64,000 bases of DNA from NCBI RefSeq assembly GCF_027286325.1, contig NZ_CP114588.1, forward strand, positions 496,001-560,000, in the 5' to 3' direction. Source of the stretch: Salinivibrio kushneri. GTDB lineage: Bacteria; Pseudomonadota; Gammaproteobacteria; Enterobacterales; Vibrionaceae. Below, in pieces: positions 1 through 9,517 of the stretch. Position 1 is the first letter of the stretch, and each line of letters begins with the position of its first letter. The translations under genes and the position numbers were made by a program. The notes under the pieces are model-generated. The model saw only the letters and a program-made list of their open reading frames with translations, had not been told where the DNA came from and made no database searches.

Positions 1-491
1 GTTTGCAGCTTATGTTGGAAAGCCAAGGGGTAATTAGTCAGGCGGTGCCACACTTTGAAAACTGGTATTGGGTGATGGCTTACCCGGGCATCAAAGTGTC
101 GACCGCAGAGGCGCGTACCATCTTGCCCGCCCAGTATCGTCGGCAAGATGTGATCGCTCATGGTCGCTACCTCGGCGGCTTTATTCACGCGTGCCACACC
201 CAGCAGCCTCAACTGGCGGCGAGTTTAATTTGCGATGTGGTTGCTGAACCGTATCGGCAAAAACTGTTGCCGGGGTTTGTGGACGCTCGCGACTATGCGG
301 CCAGCTGTGGTGCATTGGCGACAGGGATCTCGGGCTCAGGACCGACGCTATTTAGCATTTGTGATGATTTGCAGGTGGCAGAGCGGTTAGCGCAGTGGTT
401 GCGCGAGCACTATGTACAAAATAATGATGGCTTTGTTCATGTATGTCGCATTGATGGACAGGGCGCGAAAGAAATAGGAAGTCAGGCATGA
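1..491 (+). CDS. thrB: Homoserine kinase, C-terminal part (gene enters from left edge)
   Basis: Homoserine kinase phosphorylates homoserine with ATP in the cytoplasm, the step before threonine synthase. Only about the last 162 codons are in the window. The reading frame is already open at base 3, and the apparent TTG there is an internal leucine, not a start. The GHMP-kinase C-terminal motif is clear ([10 protein letters not shown], about 50 residues before the stop), as is the typical region with AYPGIKVST upstream. The stop overlaps the thrC start in an ATGA (488-491), the usual coupling in the thrABC operon. The missing N-terminal half and thrA should lie to the left. Confidence 0.95.
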   Translation, partial: LQLMLESQGVISQAVPHFENWYWVMAYPGIKVSTAEARTILPAQYRRQDVIAHGRYLGGFIHACHTQQPQLAASLICDVVAEPYRQKLLPGFVDARDYAASCGALATGISGSGPTLFSICDDLQVAERLAQWLREHYVQNNDGFVHVCRIDGQGAKEIGSQA

Positions 492-1771
492 AGCTATACA
501 ACATCAAAGATCACAGTGAAACCGTGTCATTCTCGCAAGCTGTCCAGCAAGGGCTCGGTCGCGGCCAAGGGTTATTCTTTCCCGATAAGCTGCCGTATTT
601 CGACGACATCGAGGCATTACTGGCCATGCCCTTGGTGGAGCGTAGTAGCGAGATTTTATCCGCGCTCATTGGCGATGAACTACCCAAAAGCCAAATCAGC
701 GAACTGGTTAGTAATGCGTTTAGCTTTGCCGCGCCACTTGAACAAGTGGATGACCATATTCATGCGCTAGAGCTTTTCCATGGCCCGACACTGGCCTTTA
801 AAGACTTTGGTGGCCGTTTTATGGCGCAGTCGCTAGCGGCGGTATCTGATGGCAAAAAGATCACCATCCTTACCGCAACGTCAGGGGACACGGGAGCCGC
901 GGTCGCTCACGCGTTTTACGGCATTGATAATATCGACGTGGTTATCTTGTACCCGAAAGGCAAAATCAGCCCGCTGCAGGAAAAGCTTTTTTGCACCCTC
1001 GGAGGCAATATTCATACGGTCGCGATCAATGGCACCTTTGATGACTGCCAAAGTATGGTGAAACAAGCCTTTGATGATAGCGAGCTTCGTCAGACCATTG
1101 GCCTTAACTCGGCCAACTCCATCAACATTAGCCGCTTAATGGCACAGATTTGTTACTACTTCGAAGCGGTGGCGCAAATGCCTCCACACAAGCGAGACCA
1201 AGTGGTGATATCGGTGCCCAGTGGTAATTTTGGCAACCTCACTGCAGGCTTGCTTGCTAAAGCGATGGGACTGCCGATAAAGCGCTTTATCGCTGGCACC
1301 AATGCTAATGACACCGTGCCACGGTACCTCGATTCAGGCGAGTGGGCACCGCAGCAAACCATCGCCACGTTGTCCAACGCGATGGACGTGAGTCAGCCCA
1401 ATAACTGGCCACGTATCGAAGAGCTTTTCCGCCGTGAGCAGTGGACGTTGAGTGAACTTGCCTCAGGGCGTGCTGACGATGAGGAAACGGCTGAGAGCTT
1501 AAAGTCACTCTCTCAGGCGGGCTACTTGTGTGAACCCCATGGTGCCATTGCATACCGATTGCTCGCGGAGCAGCTGAAAGAAGGGGAAGAGGGGATCTTC
1601 TTGTGCACGGCTCACCCGGCAAAATTTAAAGAGTCGGTCGACGCGATCCTCGGTAAAGATATTCCTCTTCCCGGGCCGCTGGCAAAGCATGCGCAAATGA
1701 CGTTGCTTTCACGCGAGCAAGAGGCTGATTTCCAAACGCTAAGAGATTACTTGCTTGAAGTGAATGGGTAA
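488..1771 (+). CDS. thrC: Threonine synthase
   Basis: Converts O-phosphohomoserine to threonine and phosphate with PLP; the last step of threonine synthesis. The 427-residue protein matches the usual length of the gammaproteobacterial enzyme. The PLP lysine lies in [14 protein letters not shown] at about residue 105. A second fold type II motif, [11 protein letters not shown], follows at about 129, and the phosphate-binding SVPSGNFGN stretch lies further on. The start overlaps the thrB stop by 4 bp, so the two are translationally coupled. A hairpin terminator lies about 30 bp downstream, making this the end of the operon. Confidence 0.98.
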   Translation: MKLYNIKDHSETVSFSQAVQQGLGRGQGLFFPDKLPYFDDIEALLAMPLVERSSEILSALIGDELPKSQISELVSNAFSFAAPLEQVDDHIHALELFHGPTLAFKDFGGRFMAQSLAAVSDGKKITILTATSGDTGAAVAHAFYGIDNIDVVILYPKGKISPLQEKLFCTLGGNIHTVAINGTFDDCQSMVKQAFDDSELRQTIGLNSANSINISRLMAQICYYFEAVAQMPPHKRDQVVISVPSGNFGNLTAGLLAKAMGLPIKRFIAGTNANDTVPRYLDSGEWAPQQTIATLSNAMDVSQPNNWPRIEELFRREQWTLSELASGRADDEETAESLKSLSQAGYLCEPHGAIAYRLLAEQLKEGEEGIFLCTAHPAKFKESVDAILGKDIPLPGPLAKHAQMTLLSREQEADFQTLRDYLLEVNG

Positions 1772-1803
1772 GGCCTAGCCACAGATTACCATTATTAATA
1801 CAA

Positions 1804-1829
1804 AAACAGCCCGCGATTGCGGGCTGTTT
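1804..1829. terminator. Bidirectional hairpin terminator between thrC and grcA
   Basis: An 11-bp perfect stem (AAACAGCCCGC with GCGGGCTGTTT) around a GATT loop sits between two converging genes. It is followed by a T-rich run on the plus strand, and five A residues precede it, which read as U on the minus transcript. It can therefore end both thrC and grcA messages. Confidence 0.85.
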
Positions 1830-1866
1830 GATTTGATACACAGTCTGGTTAGCGTTGGTTGAACGG

Positions 1867-2244
1867 CTATAGAGAGCTGGTAAAAGTACGGGTGATCACG
1901 TCGCGCTGTTGCTCAGGGGTCAGTGAGTTAAAGCGAACCGCATAGCCAGAGACACGGATCGTTAGCTGTGGGTACTTCTCTGGGTGTTTAGCCGCATCTT
2001 CCAGTGTCTCACGCTTTAGTACGTTGACATTAAGGTGCTGGCCGCCTTCGTTGATGGCTTGTGTTTCGATATTCACTTCGCGGTAATCGAATTCACCCAA
2101 AGAAGATAGGGCAACTTCCTGATCCGCTTCAAAGCCTTGTTTGGCACAGACACAACGTGCTTGATCGGTGTCTTTATCGATCAGCCAAATAGAATTAACG
2201 AGTTCATCATTGGCCGCTGAGGTTACTTGAATACCAGTGATCAT
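1867..2244 (-). CDS. grcA: Autonomous glycyl radical cofactor GrcA
   Basis: GrcA (YfiD) is a small spare glycyl-radical domain that restores pyruvate formate-lyase whose radical segment has been cleaved by oxygen; it is made in low oxygen and acid stress. The 125-residue protein carries the radical motif RVSGYAVRF with the glycine at about residue 100, and the C-terminal half resembles the end of PflB. The gene is monocistronic: terminator on its 3' side and a 600-bp gap upstream. An FNR-like operator lies about 90-105 bp before its start (see 2306-2348), fitting the known anaerobic induction in E. coli. Confidence 0.96.
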   Translation of the reverse strand: MITGIQVTSAANDELVNSIWLIDKDTDQARCVCAKQGFEADQEVALSSLGEFDYREVNIETQAINEGGQHLNVNVLKRETLEDAAKHPEKYPQLTIRVSGYAVRFNSLTPEQQRDVITRTFTSSL

Positions 2245-2844
2245 GGCCTATCCCCTTTTATGATAGTGACTATTATGATGTAAGATTTCATCATTTTGAG
2301 TGACTATATATACCCTTTATAGAGTGGGGTTTTATTGACATAAATCAATTTTATTTAACTCTTAACATTATGATATTTATCTTATATCAATCTTTGTCTA
2401 TCTAATGTGTTTACTGTAGCACGCGCCCTCCGTCGATGCGATAGATGCCGCAGCGTTTTGGTTAAAAATGTGGTAATAAAATTACATATGAAAGTTTTAA
2501 TGATGAGACAATGATGTGTGCGCGCTAATGAGGCAAATTTGCACCACGTGTGTTCACCTTTTGGCACAAGTTAATACGGAACTTATGTAAGGTATTGATT
2601 GTTTTTGTTTTTTAAAGTTGGCATCAATATTTCATAGGGAAAGATGAATCCGCAATGATGAGGAATGCCCCATGATCAAGACAACGATAACGCGTGCTAG
2701 CTTGCCGACCCCTAACCGCGCAGTACAAGGTCGCTGTCAGCGCCACTACCATTCACACACCGAGCGAACAAAAGATCGCGCCACACACTGATTTTGCCTC
2801 GCTGCCTCGTTAGAATAGCGCCAGTGTGATGAAAAGGAGCAACC
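2245..2844. other. Long divergent intergenic region between grcA and ung
   Basis: About 600 bp without a convincing gene. The grcA-proximal part (2245-2400) is AT-rich and holds the FNR-like promoter. The remainder shows no family-like protein in any frame. A 39-codon reading frame (2672-2791) is present but unsupported. The ung ribosome binding site (AAGGAG near 2833) ends the region. No tRNA, repeat or riboswitch was recognised. Confidence 0.6.
2306..2348 (-). promoter_or_regulatory. FNR-type operator and -10 box of grcA
   Basis: TTGACATAAATCAA at 2335-2348 matches the FNR consensus TTGAT-N4-ATCAA at nine of ten defined positions. On the minus strand a TATATA -10 candidate lies at about 2306-2311. 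The operator would then be centred roughly 41 bp before the start of transcription, the class II activator position. Seen in sequence: both elements and their spacing. Inferred: that FNR rather than CRP uses it, and the exact transcription start. Confidence 0.7.
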
Positions 2845-3528
2845 ATGACTCAGGCGCAAACGTGGCAGCAGGTGCTGGCTGGTGAGAAACAACAAGATTA
2901 CTTTAGAGAAACCTTGGCCTATGTTGAGCAAGCACGTGCGAATGGCGTGACAGTTTTTCCGCCTAAGGAAGATGTGTTTAACGCCTTTCGCTATACTGAG
3001 CTGGGCGATGTAAAGGTGGTGATTCTGGGCCAAGACCCGTATCACGGGCCGCACCAAGCTCACGGATTGTGTTTTTCCGTGCTACCAGGTGTGAAGACAC
3101 CACCGTCACTGGTCAATATTTACAAAGAGCTGGCGACCGATATTGAGGGCTTTACGACGCCTTCTCACGGTTATTTAAAAAGCTGGGCCGAACAAGGCGT
3201 GTTGTTGCTCAATACTGTGCTGACCGTGGAGCAAGGGAAGGCGCACTCCCACGCCAAACTTGGGTGGGAAACCTTTACGGATCGTGTCATTGAGGCCGTG
3301 AATCAGCAATGCCAAGGCGTGGTGTTCTTATTATGGGGCGCGCATGCCCAGAAAAAAGGCAAAGCGATTGACCGTCAGCGGCATCATGTACTCACCGCGC
3401 CTCACCCATCACCGCTATCCGCGCATCGTGGCTTTTTTGGTTGTCAGCATTTTTCACAAACCAATGCGCTGTTGCAAGCGCAGGGGAAAACCCCGATTGA
3501 TTGGCAGCCTTATCTCGAGGCGGAGTAG
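2845..3528 (+). CDS. ung: Uracil-DNA glycosylase
   Basis: Removes uracil from DNA to start base excision repair. The 227-residue protein is full length for family 1. The water-activating loop [13 protein letters not shown] has the catalytic aspartate at residue 64, and the leucine intercalation loop [17 protein letters not shown] is near the C-terminus. The start codon is preceded by AAGGAG at good spacing. It is a single gene, with a hairpin terminator 25 bp after the stop and a converging DUF3545 gene beyond. Confidence 0.98.
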   Translation: MTQAQTWQQVLAGEKQQDYFRETLAYVEQARANGVTVFPPKEDVFNAFRYTELGDVKVVILGQDPYHGPHQAHGLCFSVLPGVKTPPSLVNIYKELATDIEGFTTPSHGYLKSWAEQGVLLLNTVLTVEQGKAHSHAKLGWETFTDRVIEAVNQQCQGVVFLLWGAHAQKKGKAIDRQRHHVLTAPHPSPLSAHRGFFGCQHFSQTNALLQAQGKTPIDWQPYLEAE

Positions 3529-3553
3529 TCGAAGTCGCTGAGGGATGATGAAA

Positions 3554-3578
3554 AAAAGGTGCTCAGTGAGCACCTTTT
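3554..3578. terminator. Bidirectional terminator between ung and DUF3545 gene
   Basis: Symmetric hairpin AAAAGGTGCTC / AGT / GAGCACCTTTT, with A-run on one side and T-run on the other, between converging genes. Serves both strands. Confidence 0.85.
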
Positions 3579-3601
3579 AGCAATCCTATGTTGAGGGTGA
3601 G

Positions 3602-3787
3602 TTAATCGAGGTCCAGTTGAGAGAAATCGCCAAAAATATCGATTTCTTCCAATTCTTTTTTAAGCCGCTGTTTGTCTTTCAGCGCTTCAATTTCTCTCCA
3701 TTTACGTTTGACTGGTTTCGCGCGTCCGTTGCGTTGTGGCTTGTCTTGCTCGAACAAATCGTTAAAGGCAATGTTTTCCATAGTCAC
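3602..3787 (-). CDS. DUF3545 family small protein
   Basis: A 61-residue acidic/basic protein with the core VKRKWREIEALKDKQRLKKEL, which I recognise as the conserved part of DUF3545, a family of short proteins found in Vibrio and relatives. Its function is unknown. The central 30 residues should form a charged helix or coiled coil; there is no signal peptide or membrane segment. The second methionine (MENIAFND) is an equally possible start, two codons in. It stands alone, converging on ung, with a shared terminator on its 3' side. Confidence 0.85.
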   Translation of the reverse strand: MTMENIAFNDLFEQDKPQRNGRAKPVKRKWREIEALKDKQRLKKELEEIDIFGDFSQLDLD

Positions 3788-4024
3788 CTCTTTTTCACCT
3801 TGCGGTCAGTTTTTAAGTACCACAGCTTCCCCTAACGTAAAATTGAAGTATTTCTCATTTGTGGCAGTCCGATGAAGTTTTTATGAGACCACAATCACTG
3901 ATTTTTAAAATGAGTGACGGTTGCCCCAGCCGTGATGGGTTTGAATTGACCTAGGAAGAGGTTCACGCGAAGATTGCGCCGCATTGCTCATTATCCTTAC
4001 TTAACTACGACGAGGGACAGTCCA

Positions 4025-5449
4025 TTGAGCCTACTCACTTTTATTAATGATCTGATTTGGGGCTCGGTACTCATTTATGTGCTCATCGGTGGTGGGATCT
4101 TTTTTACCTTGAAACTAGGAGGGATCCAGTTTCGCCACTTCTCTCATATGTTTTCGGTCATGCGTCATAGTAGACGTCGTGAGGGAAGCAGTATTTCGTC
4201 TTTTCAAGCCTTGTGTACTGGTCTTGCCGCTCGCGTGGGGACGGGGAACATGGCCGGGGTGGCGGTGGCTCTGTCTTTAGGTGGCCCGGGGGCGATCTTT
4301 TGGATGTGGCTAATGGCATTTCTCGGTATGGCGACTGCTTTTGCAGAGAGTACGCTGGCGCAAGTATATAAGGTACAGGATCCCGACGGCTATTTTCGCG
4401 GTGGTCCGGCCTATTACATGGAGCATGGGCTAGGTATGCGTTGGATGGGCGTACTTTTCTCAGTATTGCTGATCTTAGCATTTGGCCTAGTGTTTAATTC
4501 GGTGCAAGCCAACTCTATATCACAAGCGGCACAAGTGGCCTTTGCCTGGCCGCCTGCCTATGTGGGCGCAGGCTTAGTGCTGGTCAGCGGGTTGATTATT
4601 TATGGTGGCTTGCGCCAGATAGCGCGAACGGCCGAAGTGATCGTGCCCGTGATGGCACTACTGTATTTGTCGTTATCCTTGTATGTGGTCGTCACGCATC
4701 TTGAGCAGGTGCCTGCGGTATTCATGCTGGTAGTAGAGAGTGCATTTGGTCTTCACGAAGCGGCATCAGGAGCATTGGGTTACACCCTGGCACAGGGCAT
4801 GATTCAAGGCATCAAGCGCGGCTTATTCTCGAATGAAGCGGGCATGGGGTCAGCGCCGAATGCCGCCGCTTCGGCGACGCCTTATCCGCCTCATCCCGTT
4901 TCCCAAGGTTATGTACAAATGCTCGGGGTGTTTGTCGATACTCTGGTGATTTGTACGGCAACGGTCGCGATCATTCTCTTGTCTGGGGAGTATATTCCCG
5001 GTGGCGAAATTACAGGGGTAGAGTTAACCCAGCGAGCCTTAAGTGCCCAAGTGGGTGATTGGGGGGAGCAGTTTGTCGCAGTCGCGATTTTCTTCTTCGC
5101 CTTTACCTCCATTATTGCCAATTATTCGTATGCAGAAACCAATTTATTGTTTATTGATCACCGATGTCGACCGGCGTTGCCGTACTTTCGCGCGGTGGTT
5201 TTAGGGATGGTTATGTTTGGTGCGTTGGCAGAGCTGCCGTTGGTGTGGACACTCGCCGATGCGTCAATGGGGATGATGGCGCTGGTAAATATGATTGCGA
5301 TCTTCTTGTTATCGGGCATCGTCAAGCGTCTCGCTCAGGATTATCACACCCAGCGTTCATTGGGTCGAGTACCTGTGTTTGATAGCCGCCGTTTCCCAGA
5401 GCTACACAGCCAACTGGACGATAAGGCGTGGCCGCTCCCTAAACGTTAA
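4025..5449 (+). CDS. Sodium:alanine/glycine symporter (AGCS family)
   Basis: Inner-membrane transporter that imports alanine or glycine with sodium. About eleven hydrophobic helices are visible. The family signatures ARVGTGNMAGVAVALSLGGP and FSNEAGMGSAPNAAASA are intact. The reading frame is open back to a TTG at 3974, but I prefer the TTG at 4025 (protein begins MSLLTFINDLIWG), which has GAGGGA about 7 bp upstream and matches the usual family N-terminus; no ATG is available. Length is then 474 residues. Upstream lies a DUF3545 gene on the other strand; downstream is yaaA, 99 bp away. Substrate choice cannot be read from sequence. Confidence 0.9.
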   Translation: MSLLTFINDLIWGSVLIYVLIGGGIFFTLKLGGIQFRHFSHMFSVMRHSRRREGSSISSFQALCTGLAARVGTGNMAGVAVALSLGGPGAIFWMWLMAFLGMATAFAESTLAQVYKVQDPDGYFRGGPAYYMEHGLGMRWMGVLFSVLLILAFGLVFNSVQANSISQAAQVAFAWPPAYVGAGLVLVSGLIIYGGLRQIARTAEVIVPVMALLYLSLSLYVVVTHLEQVPAVFMLVVESAFGLHEAASGALGYTLAQGMIQGIKRGLFSNEAGMGSAPNAAASATPYPPHPVSQGYVQMLGVFVDTLVICTATVAIILLSGEYIPGGEITGVELTQRALSAQVGDWGEQFVAVAIFFFAFTSIIANYSYAETNLLFIDHRCRPALPYFRAVVLGMVMFGALAELPLVWTLADASMGMMALVNMIAIFLLSGIVKRLAQDYHTQRSLGRVPVFDSRRFPELHSQLDDKAWPLPKR

Positions 5450-5548
5450 AGGCGAGAAAATAAGCCAGCCTGGCGGGCGGTCAGCGGTGGTTTTTTTATG
5501 CGGGAATGATAGGCTTAGCAAAAGATAAATAACAAAAGGGCGAGCAAC

Positions 5549-6322
5549 ATGCTGATAGTGGTTTCTCCTGCAAAAACCTTGGATTACGAAACGCCATTGC
5601 CGACAGACCGTTATACCCAACCTCAGCTCACTGAACACTCAGAGGCGTTGATTAGGGTTTGCCGCCAGCTGACGCCGGCAGACATTGCCTCGCTCATGAA
5701 AGTCAGTGATAAAATTGCCAGTCTAAACGCTGTTCGTTTTTCTGAATGGTCGCCAACCTTTACCCCAGAGAATGCACGACCTGCTGCACTCGCCTTTAAA
5801 GGTGATGTGTACACAGGGCTAGATGCGAATTCGATGTCTGAGCAAGACTTCGATTGGGCACAAGACCATTTTCGTATGTTATCTGGCTTGTATGGGCTAT
5901 TGCGCCCGCTCGACTTGATGCAGCCCTACCGCTTAGAGATGGGCACCAAGTTGTCGACGCCACGCGGTGATAACCTCTATCAGTTCTGGGGAGATATCAT
6001 CACAGAGGCGCTAAATAATGATTTGGCAGCGCAAGGTAGCCGGCTGTTGGTTAACCTTGCCTCCAATGAATACTTTAAAGCGGTCAACAAGAAGGTGCTC
6101 AAAGGCGACATCATTACGCCGGTGTTTAAAGATTATAAGAATGGTCAGTACAAGGTGATCAGCTTCTATGCCAAAAAAGCACGCGGGATGATGGCGCGGT
6201 ATTTAATTGATCAGCGCGCGAGCTCAGTGGCGGACATTAAAGCGTTTGATGTGGCGGGATATTACTTCAGTGAAGCCGACTCGAAAGGCAATGAGCTCGT
6301 CTTTCTGCGCGACGAGCAATAA
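5549..6322 (+). CDS. yaaA: Peroxide stress protein YaaA (UPF0246)
   Basis: YaaA lowers free intracellular iron during hydrogen peroxide stress in E. coli and has a DNA-binding fold. The 257-residue protein has the family opening [14 protein letters not shown] and the conserved segments [33 protein letters not shown] and [11 protein letters not shown]. An AGGG ribosome binding site precedes the ATG. It is followed by a strong terminator shared with the converging serA. Confidence 0.96.
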   Translation: MLIVVSPAKTLDYETPLPTDRYTQPQLTEHSEALIRVCRQLTPADIASLMKVSDKIASLNAVRFSEWSPTFTPENARPAALAFKGDVYTGLDANSMSEQDFDWAQDHFRMLSGLYGLLRPLDLMQPYRLEMGTKLSTPRGDNLYQFWGDIITEALNNDLAAQGSRLLVNLASNEYFKAVNKKVLKGDIITPVFKDYKNGQYKVISFYAKKARGMMARYLIDQRASSVADIKAFDVAGYYFSEADSKGNELVFLRDEQ

Positions 6323-6350
6323 GCGTTGTCAGTAACAAAAAGCGAACAAT

Positions 6351-6376
6351 AAAAAAGCCCCAGCAGGGGCTTTTTT
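6351..6376. terminator. Bidirectional terminator between yaaA and serA
   Basis: GCCCC-AGCA-GGGGC stem extended by six A on the left and six T on the right, between converging genes; a textbook rho-independent terminator on both strands. Confidence 0.92.
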
Positions 6377-6390
6377 ATTTCTGGCACAAA

Positions 6391-7623
6391 TCAGTGCAGG
6401 ATCCGCGCGCGAATGGTGCCTTCGATGGCTTTAAGTTTTTTCAGTGCCTTGTAGGCATGATCGCTGTCTTCAACATCAATCACCACATAACCAATTTGCG
6501 ACGATGTTTGTAAGTACTGTGCGGCGATATTGACGTCTTCGTCGGCAAAGGTGGTGTTGATTTTGGTCAGCACCCCCGGACGGTTAGCGTGAATATGCAG
6601 CAAGCGCGAGCGGCCTTTATGTTCTGGCAATGACACTTCAGGGAAGTTGACGCATGACAAGGTCGAACCGTTGTCGGAGTATTTAACCAATTTCCCTGCA
6701 ACCTCTAGGCCAATGTTTTCCTGCGCTTCTTGGGTTGACCCACCAATATGCGGTGTGAGTAATGCATTATCAAACGCTTGTAGCGGAGAGCTGAATGCGT
6801 CTTTGTTGGTTTTTGGTTCAACCGGGAAAACATCGATTGCTGCCCCAGCCAAATGCTTGCTTTCTAGCGCGCCACATAGGGCATCGATGTCGACCACCGT
6901 GCCGCGTGAGGCATTAATAAAGATCGCCCCCGGCTTCATGCGGGCAAAGGCCTCGGCATCAATCATATTCTGCGTGCTTGGTGTCTCGGGGACATGAAGC
7001 GAGACAATATCACTGCGATTAAGCAGCTCTGTGAGCGAGTTAACTTGAATGGCGTTGCCCAAAGAGAGCTTATTATCAACATCATAATAATACACACGCA
7101 TCCCTAAGTTTTCCGCCAAGATACTCAGCTGGGTGCCGATATGGCCATAGCCAATAATACCGAGCACCTTACCGCGAGCCTCAAAGGAGCGGTCAGCGGA
7201 TTTTTGCCATTCACCGCGATGCGCTTTGGCATTTTTTTCGGGGATCCCGCGTAGGAGCAGCAGGATCTCACCCAAAACCAGCTCTGCGACACTGCGGGTG
7301 TTGGAGAAAGGTGCGTTAAAGACGGGAATTCCGCGCTTAGCCGCGGCATCAAGGTCGACTTGGTTGGTACCGATACAAAAGCAACCAACCGCCACCAGCT
7401 TCTTCGCTTTTGCAAAGACAGCTTCGGTCAACTGGGTGCGAGATCGTAACCCAACAAAGTGTGCGTCTTGAATGGCCTCTTCAAGATCCTCACCGGTGAG
7501 TGAGCCTTTGTGGTACTCGATGTTGGTGTACCCGGCCTGCTTGAACGCTTCAACTGCAGTCGGGTGGACGCCTTCGAGTAATAAGATTTTGATTTTATTC
7601 TTGTCCAGTGAATAGTGTGACAT
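6391..7623 (-). CDS. serA: D-3-phosphoglycerate dehydrogenase
   Basis: Oxidises 3-phosphoglycerate with NAD, the committed step of serine synthesis, and is inhibited by serine. I start the protein at MSHYSLDKNK (ATG at 7623), giving 410 residues, the same length as the E. coli enzyme; the frame extends 13 codons further upstream without a better start. The NAD-binding motif GYGHIGTQ is at about 158-165, the catalytic NASRGTVVD and LLTPHIGGST segments follow, and a C-terminal ACT domain (from about 335, HIHANRPGVLT) provides the serine site. Unlike E. coli, the gene is not adjacent to anything functionally linked except rpiA, whose neighbourhood to serA is conserved in enterics. Confidence 0.97.
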   Translation of the reverse strand: MSHYSLDKNKIKILLLEGVHPTAVEAFKQAGYTNIEYHKGSLTGEDLEEAIQDAHFVGLRSRTQLTEAVFAKAKKLVAVGCFCIGTNQVDLDAAAKRGIPVFNAPFSNTRSVAELVLGEILLLLRGIPEKNAKAHRGEWQKSADRSFEARGKVLGIIGYGHIGTQLSILAENLGMRVYYYDVDNKLSLGNAIQVNSLTELLNRSDIVSLHVPETPSTQNMIDAEAFARMKPGAIFINASRGTVVDIDALCGALESKHLAGAAIDVFPVEPKTNKDAFSSPLQAFDNALLTPHIGGSTQEAQENIGLEVAGKLVKYSDNGSTLSCVNFPEVSLPEHKGRSRLLHIHANRPGVLTKINTTFADEDVNIAAQYLQTSSQIGYVVIDVEDSDHAYKALKKLKAIEGTIRARILH

Positions 7624-7977
7624 GCGGGCTGTTCTCTTCCTTAGAAACAATAATGGTAGCAATGTTGCGCCTGAGTGCCGGGGCGCATCGTACCTTATTC
7701 CCTCGCGTGGATGGCGAAGGGGAGTGGCGGTTGATTGACCTGGTCATTAGGTTGATCTTTTACGTCAAAAGACCGCAGGGCATGCGATGTGCCGGTATCA
7801 GAACAGTGACCAAGATAACAAAAATTCACATGTGGGGTAAGAATTATCCGTTCTAGGCCATAAAAAAAGCACCTTAAAAAAGGTGCTTTTAACTTATTGA
7901 TTACATTGAGCGCAAACGTTTGGCTTTTTTTGATATTACCGGTGAGGCGTAAGCATTTGATTTGCTGTGTTATGCAC
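7624..7977. other. Intergenic region between serA and rpiA
   Basis: About 350 bp between two minus-strand genes. It holds a hairpin terminator for rpiA (7865-7890) and must contain the serA promoter, but I could not pick a convincing -35/-10 pair. No coding sequence or structured RNA was recognised. Confidence 0.5.
7865..7890. terminator. Hairpin terminator downstream of rpiA
   Basis: AAAAGCACCTT / AAAA / AAGGTGCTTTT, an 11-bp stem about 90 bp past the rpiA stop. It reads as a terminator on the minus strand because of the A-run on its left; the right side T-run would also act on plus transcripts. Confidence 0.75.
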
Positions 7978-8637
7978 TCAGCTTGCCACTTTTTTCACAC
8001 CAGAATCTGTCCCTGTAAGGACGATATCTGCGCCGCGATTGGCAAATAGGCCAACCGTCACCACGCCAGGAATGGCATTGATGGCGTCTTCTAATCCTTT
8101 TGGATCTTGGATTTTCATATTGTGGACGTCGAGAATGACGTTGCCATTATCCGTGATCACACCCTGACGGTAACACGGGTCACCCCCTAGCTTGAGCAAT
8201 TCACGCGCGACATAAGAGCGTGCCATGGGGATCACTTCAACGGGAAGTGGAAACTCGCCGAGTACATCCACATGCTTGGTATCGTCGATAATACATACGA
8301 ACTTTTTGGCGATTGCTGCGACGATTTTTTCACGCGTTAGGGCAGCACCGCCACCTTTAATCATATGATTGCGCGCATTAATTTCATCGGCGCCGTCAAC
8401 ATAGATATCTAAACTTGCCACTTCATTGGCGTCGAGAACCTCAATGCCCAAGGCTTTCAGTCGCTCAGTCGATGCCTCAGAGCTCGAGACCGCGCCTTTG
8501 ATTTGCTCTTTAATCGGGGCAAGGGCATCAATAAAGTAGTTCACGGTCGACCCCGTTCCCACACCAATGATGCTGCCGGGTTTTACATATTCAACCGCGG
8601 CTTCGCCAGTGGCTTTCTTCTTCTCGTCTTGGGTCAT
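7978..8637 (-). CDS. rpiA: Ribose-5-phosphate isomerase A
   Basis: Interconverts ribose 5-phosphate and ribulose 5-phosphate in the pentose phosphate pathway. The protein has 219 residues, as in E. coli. Phosphate-binding GVGTGSTV (about 26-33), the catalytic DGADE loop (about 81-85) and [11 protein letters not shown] (about 94-104) are all present. It lies 56 bp downstream of the cyclo-ligase gene on the same strand. Confidence 0.98.
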   Translation of the reverse strand: MTQDEKKKATGEAAVEYVKPGSIIGVGTGSTVNYFIDALAPIKEQIKGAVSSSEASTERLKALGIEVLDANEVASLDIYVDGADEINARNHMIKGGGAALTREKIVAAIAKKFVCIIDDTKHVDVLGEFPLPVEVIPMARSYVARELLKLGGDPCYRQGVITDNGNVILDVHNMKIQDPKGLEDAINAIPGVVTVGLFANRGADIVLTGTDSGVKKVAS

Positions 8638-8693
8638 GGTAACTCCTGAATCAAAGGGATTGAGCGTGATTATAGCGAAGCCGCGAGATGGCG

Positions 8694-9293
8694 TCAGGGG
8701 CTAGGTCGCGAAATACGTATTGGCCAGTGCCAATGTTGGCTAGGGGTCAAAATATGGGGTAAAGGCACATCCCATTGCTCGGTCGGTAACGTGGGCCATT
8801 GCTGGCAATCATGCGCGAGCCCAACCGCGACCGCATCCGGTGCGCATATCCCGAGGGTACGATCATAATACCCGCCTCCCATGCCAAGGCGCTGCCCTTT
8901 AGCATCAAATGCCACCAAGGGCGTGGCAATCACCCCTAGTTTTTCGCTGGGTATCAAGGTGCGAATGTCGAGCTGGGGCTCGGCGATCCCATACCCATTA
9001 ACCCGCATTGGAGTAGTGGGAGTGTAGAGGAGAAACAATAAGTGACCGCGGCTAAAGGGGTGAACGACAGGTAAATAGACATTTTTATTCGCGTCCCAAC
9101 ATGCCTCTATGACAGGCATTGTATCTAGCTCGCCGTCAAAGGAGAGGTACAGGGCAATGTCCGTGGCTTTTTTCACGTCGGGCAGCGCCATAAATCGCTG
9201 CGTAACCGTCTGTGCAGCTTGCTTTTGTTGCGCAGGAGAAAGCTGACGACGCGCTTTGCGGATAGTGTGTCGAATGTGTTGTCTAGGCTGCAT
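8694..9293 (-). CDS. fau: 5-formyltetrahydrofolate cyclo-ligase
   Basis: Converts 5-formyl-THF to 5,10-methenyl-THF with ATP, returning the folate to use. The 199-residue protein ends with the family motif [19 protein letters not shown] (about 125-143), whose glycine loop binds phosphate. In E. coli this gene (ygfA) lies directly behind 6S RNA and is cotranscribed with it; the same order zapA, 6S RNA, cyclo-ligase is kept here. Confidence 0.95.
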   Translation of the reverse strand: MQPRQHIRHTIRKARRQLSPAQQKQAAQTVTQRFMALPDVKKATDIALYLSFDGELDTMPVIEACWDANKNVYLPVVHPFSRGHLLFLLYTPTTPMRVNGYGIAEPQLDIRTLIPSEKLGVIATPLVAFDAKGQRLGMGGGYYDRTLGICAPDAVAVGLAHDCQQWPTLPTEQWDVPLPHILTPSQHWHWPIRISRPSP

Positions 9294-9327
9294 AACTGTC
9301 CTTAATGCTAGCCAAAGGGTGGAGAAG

Positions 9328-9506
9328 AGGACCCCGGGGTGCCGTTGGGATCGATGGCCCTTGAACCCGCTGGTTCAAGGCGGGTGGGTAGTATAAGCCG
9401 TAGGCTTCTCGGTACATGCCGAGCTTGCTCAGTAGCCTATAACAACGCACCCTTGGTTTTGCTTATCGGCTCAGGGACGTAGATCCGCTGACAAACACCC
9501 CAGGGA
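9328..9506 (-). ncRNA. ssrS: 6S RNA
   Basis: 6S RNA folds into a long hairpin with a central bubble that mimics an open promoter and sequesters sigma-70 RNA polymerase in stationary phase. Support: position between zapA and the cyclo-ligase gene, the conserved CCCTGAGCCGATA element of the bubble, GCATGTACCGAGAAGCC, the CCTTGAACC / GGTTCAAGG stem near the 3' half, and a closing stem that pairs CCCTGGGGTG with CACCCCGGGG. Ends are estimated to within about 5-10 bases. Confidence 0.9.
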
Positions 9507-9511
9507 ATTGG

Positions 9512-9517
9512 ATTATT
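9512..9517 (-). promoter_or_regulatory. Candidate -10 box of 6S RNA overlapping the zapA stop
   Basis: AATAAT on the minus strand sits about 6-7 bp before the estimated 6S RNA 5' end and overlaps the zapA stop codon (9513-9515). No clear -35 box was found at 16-18 bp further up. The assignment is inferred from spacing only. Confidence 0.4.

Noticed and set aside
2672..2791. 39-codon open frame upstream of ung with an AGGA before its ATG
   Set aside because: No family resemblance, no promoter, poor codon pattern; chance open frame is more likely.
3974..4024. Upstream TTG start of the alanine symporter
   Set aside because: The added 17 residues are polar, not family-like, and the ribosome binding site spacing is poor compared with the TTG at 4025.
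5449..5548. Terminator between the alanine symporter gene and yaaA
   Set aside because: A T-run is present (near 5490) but no stable stem sits directly before it.
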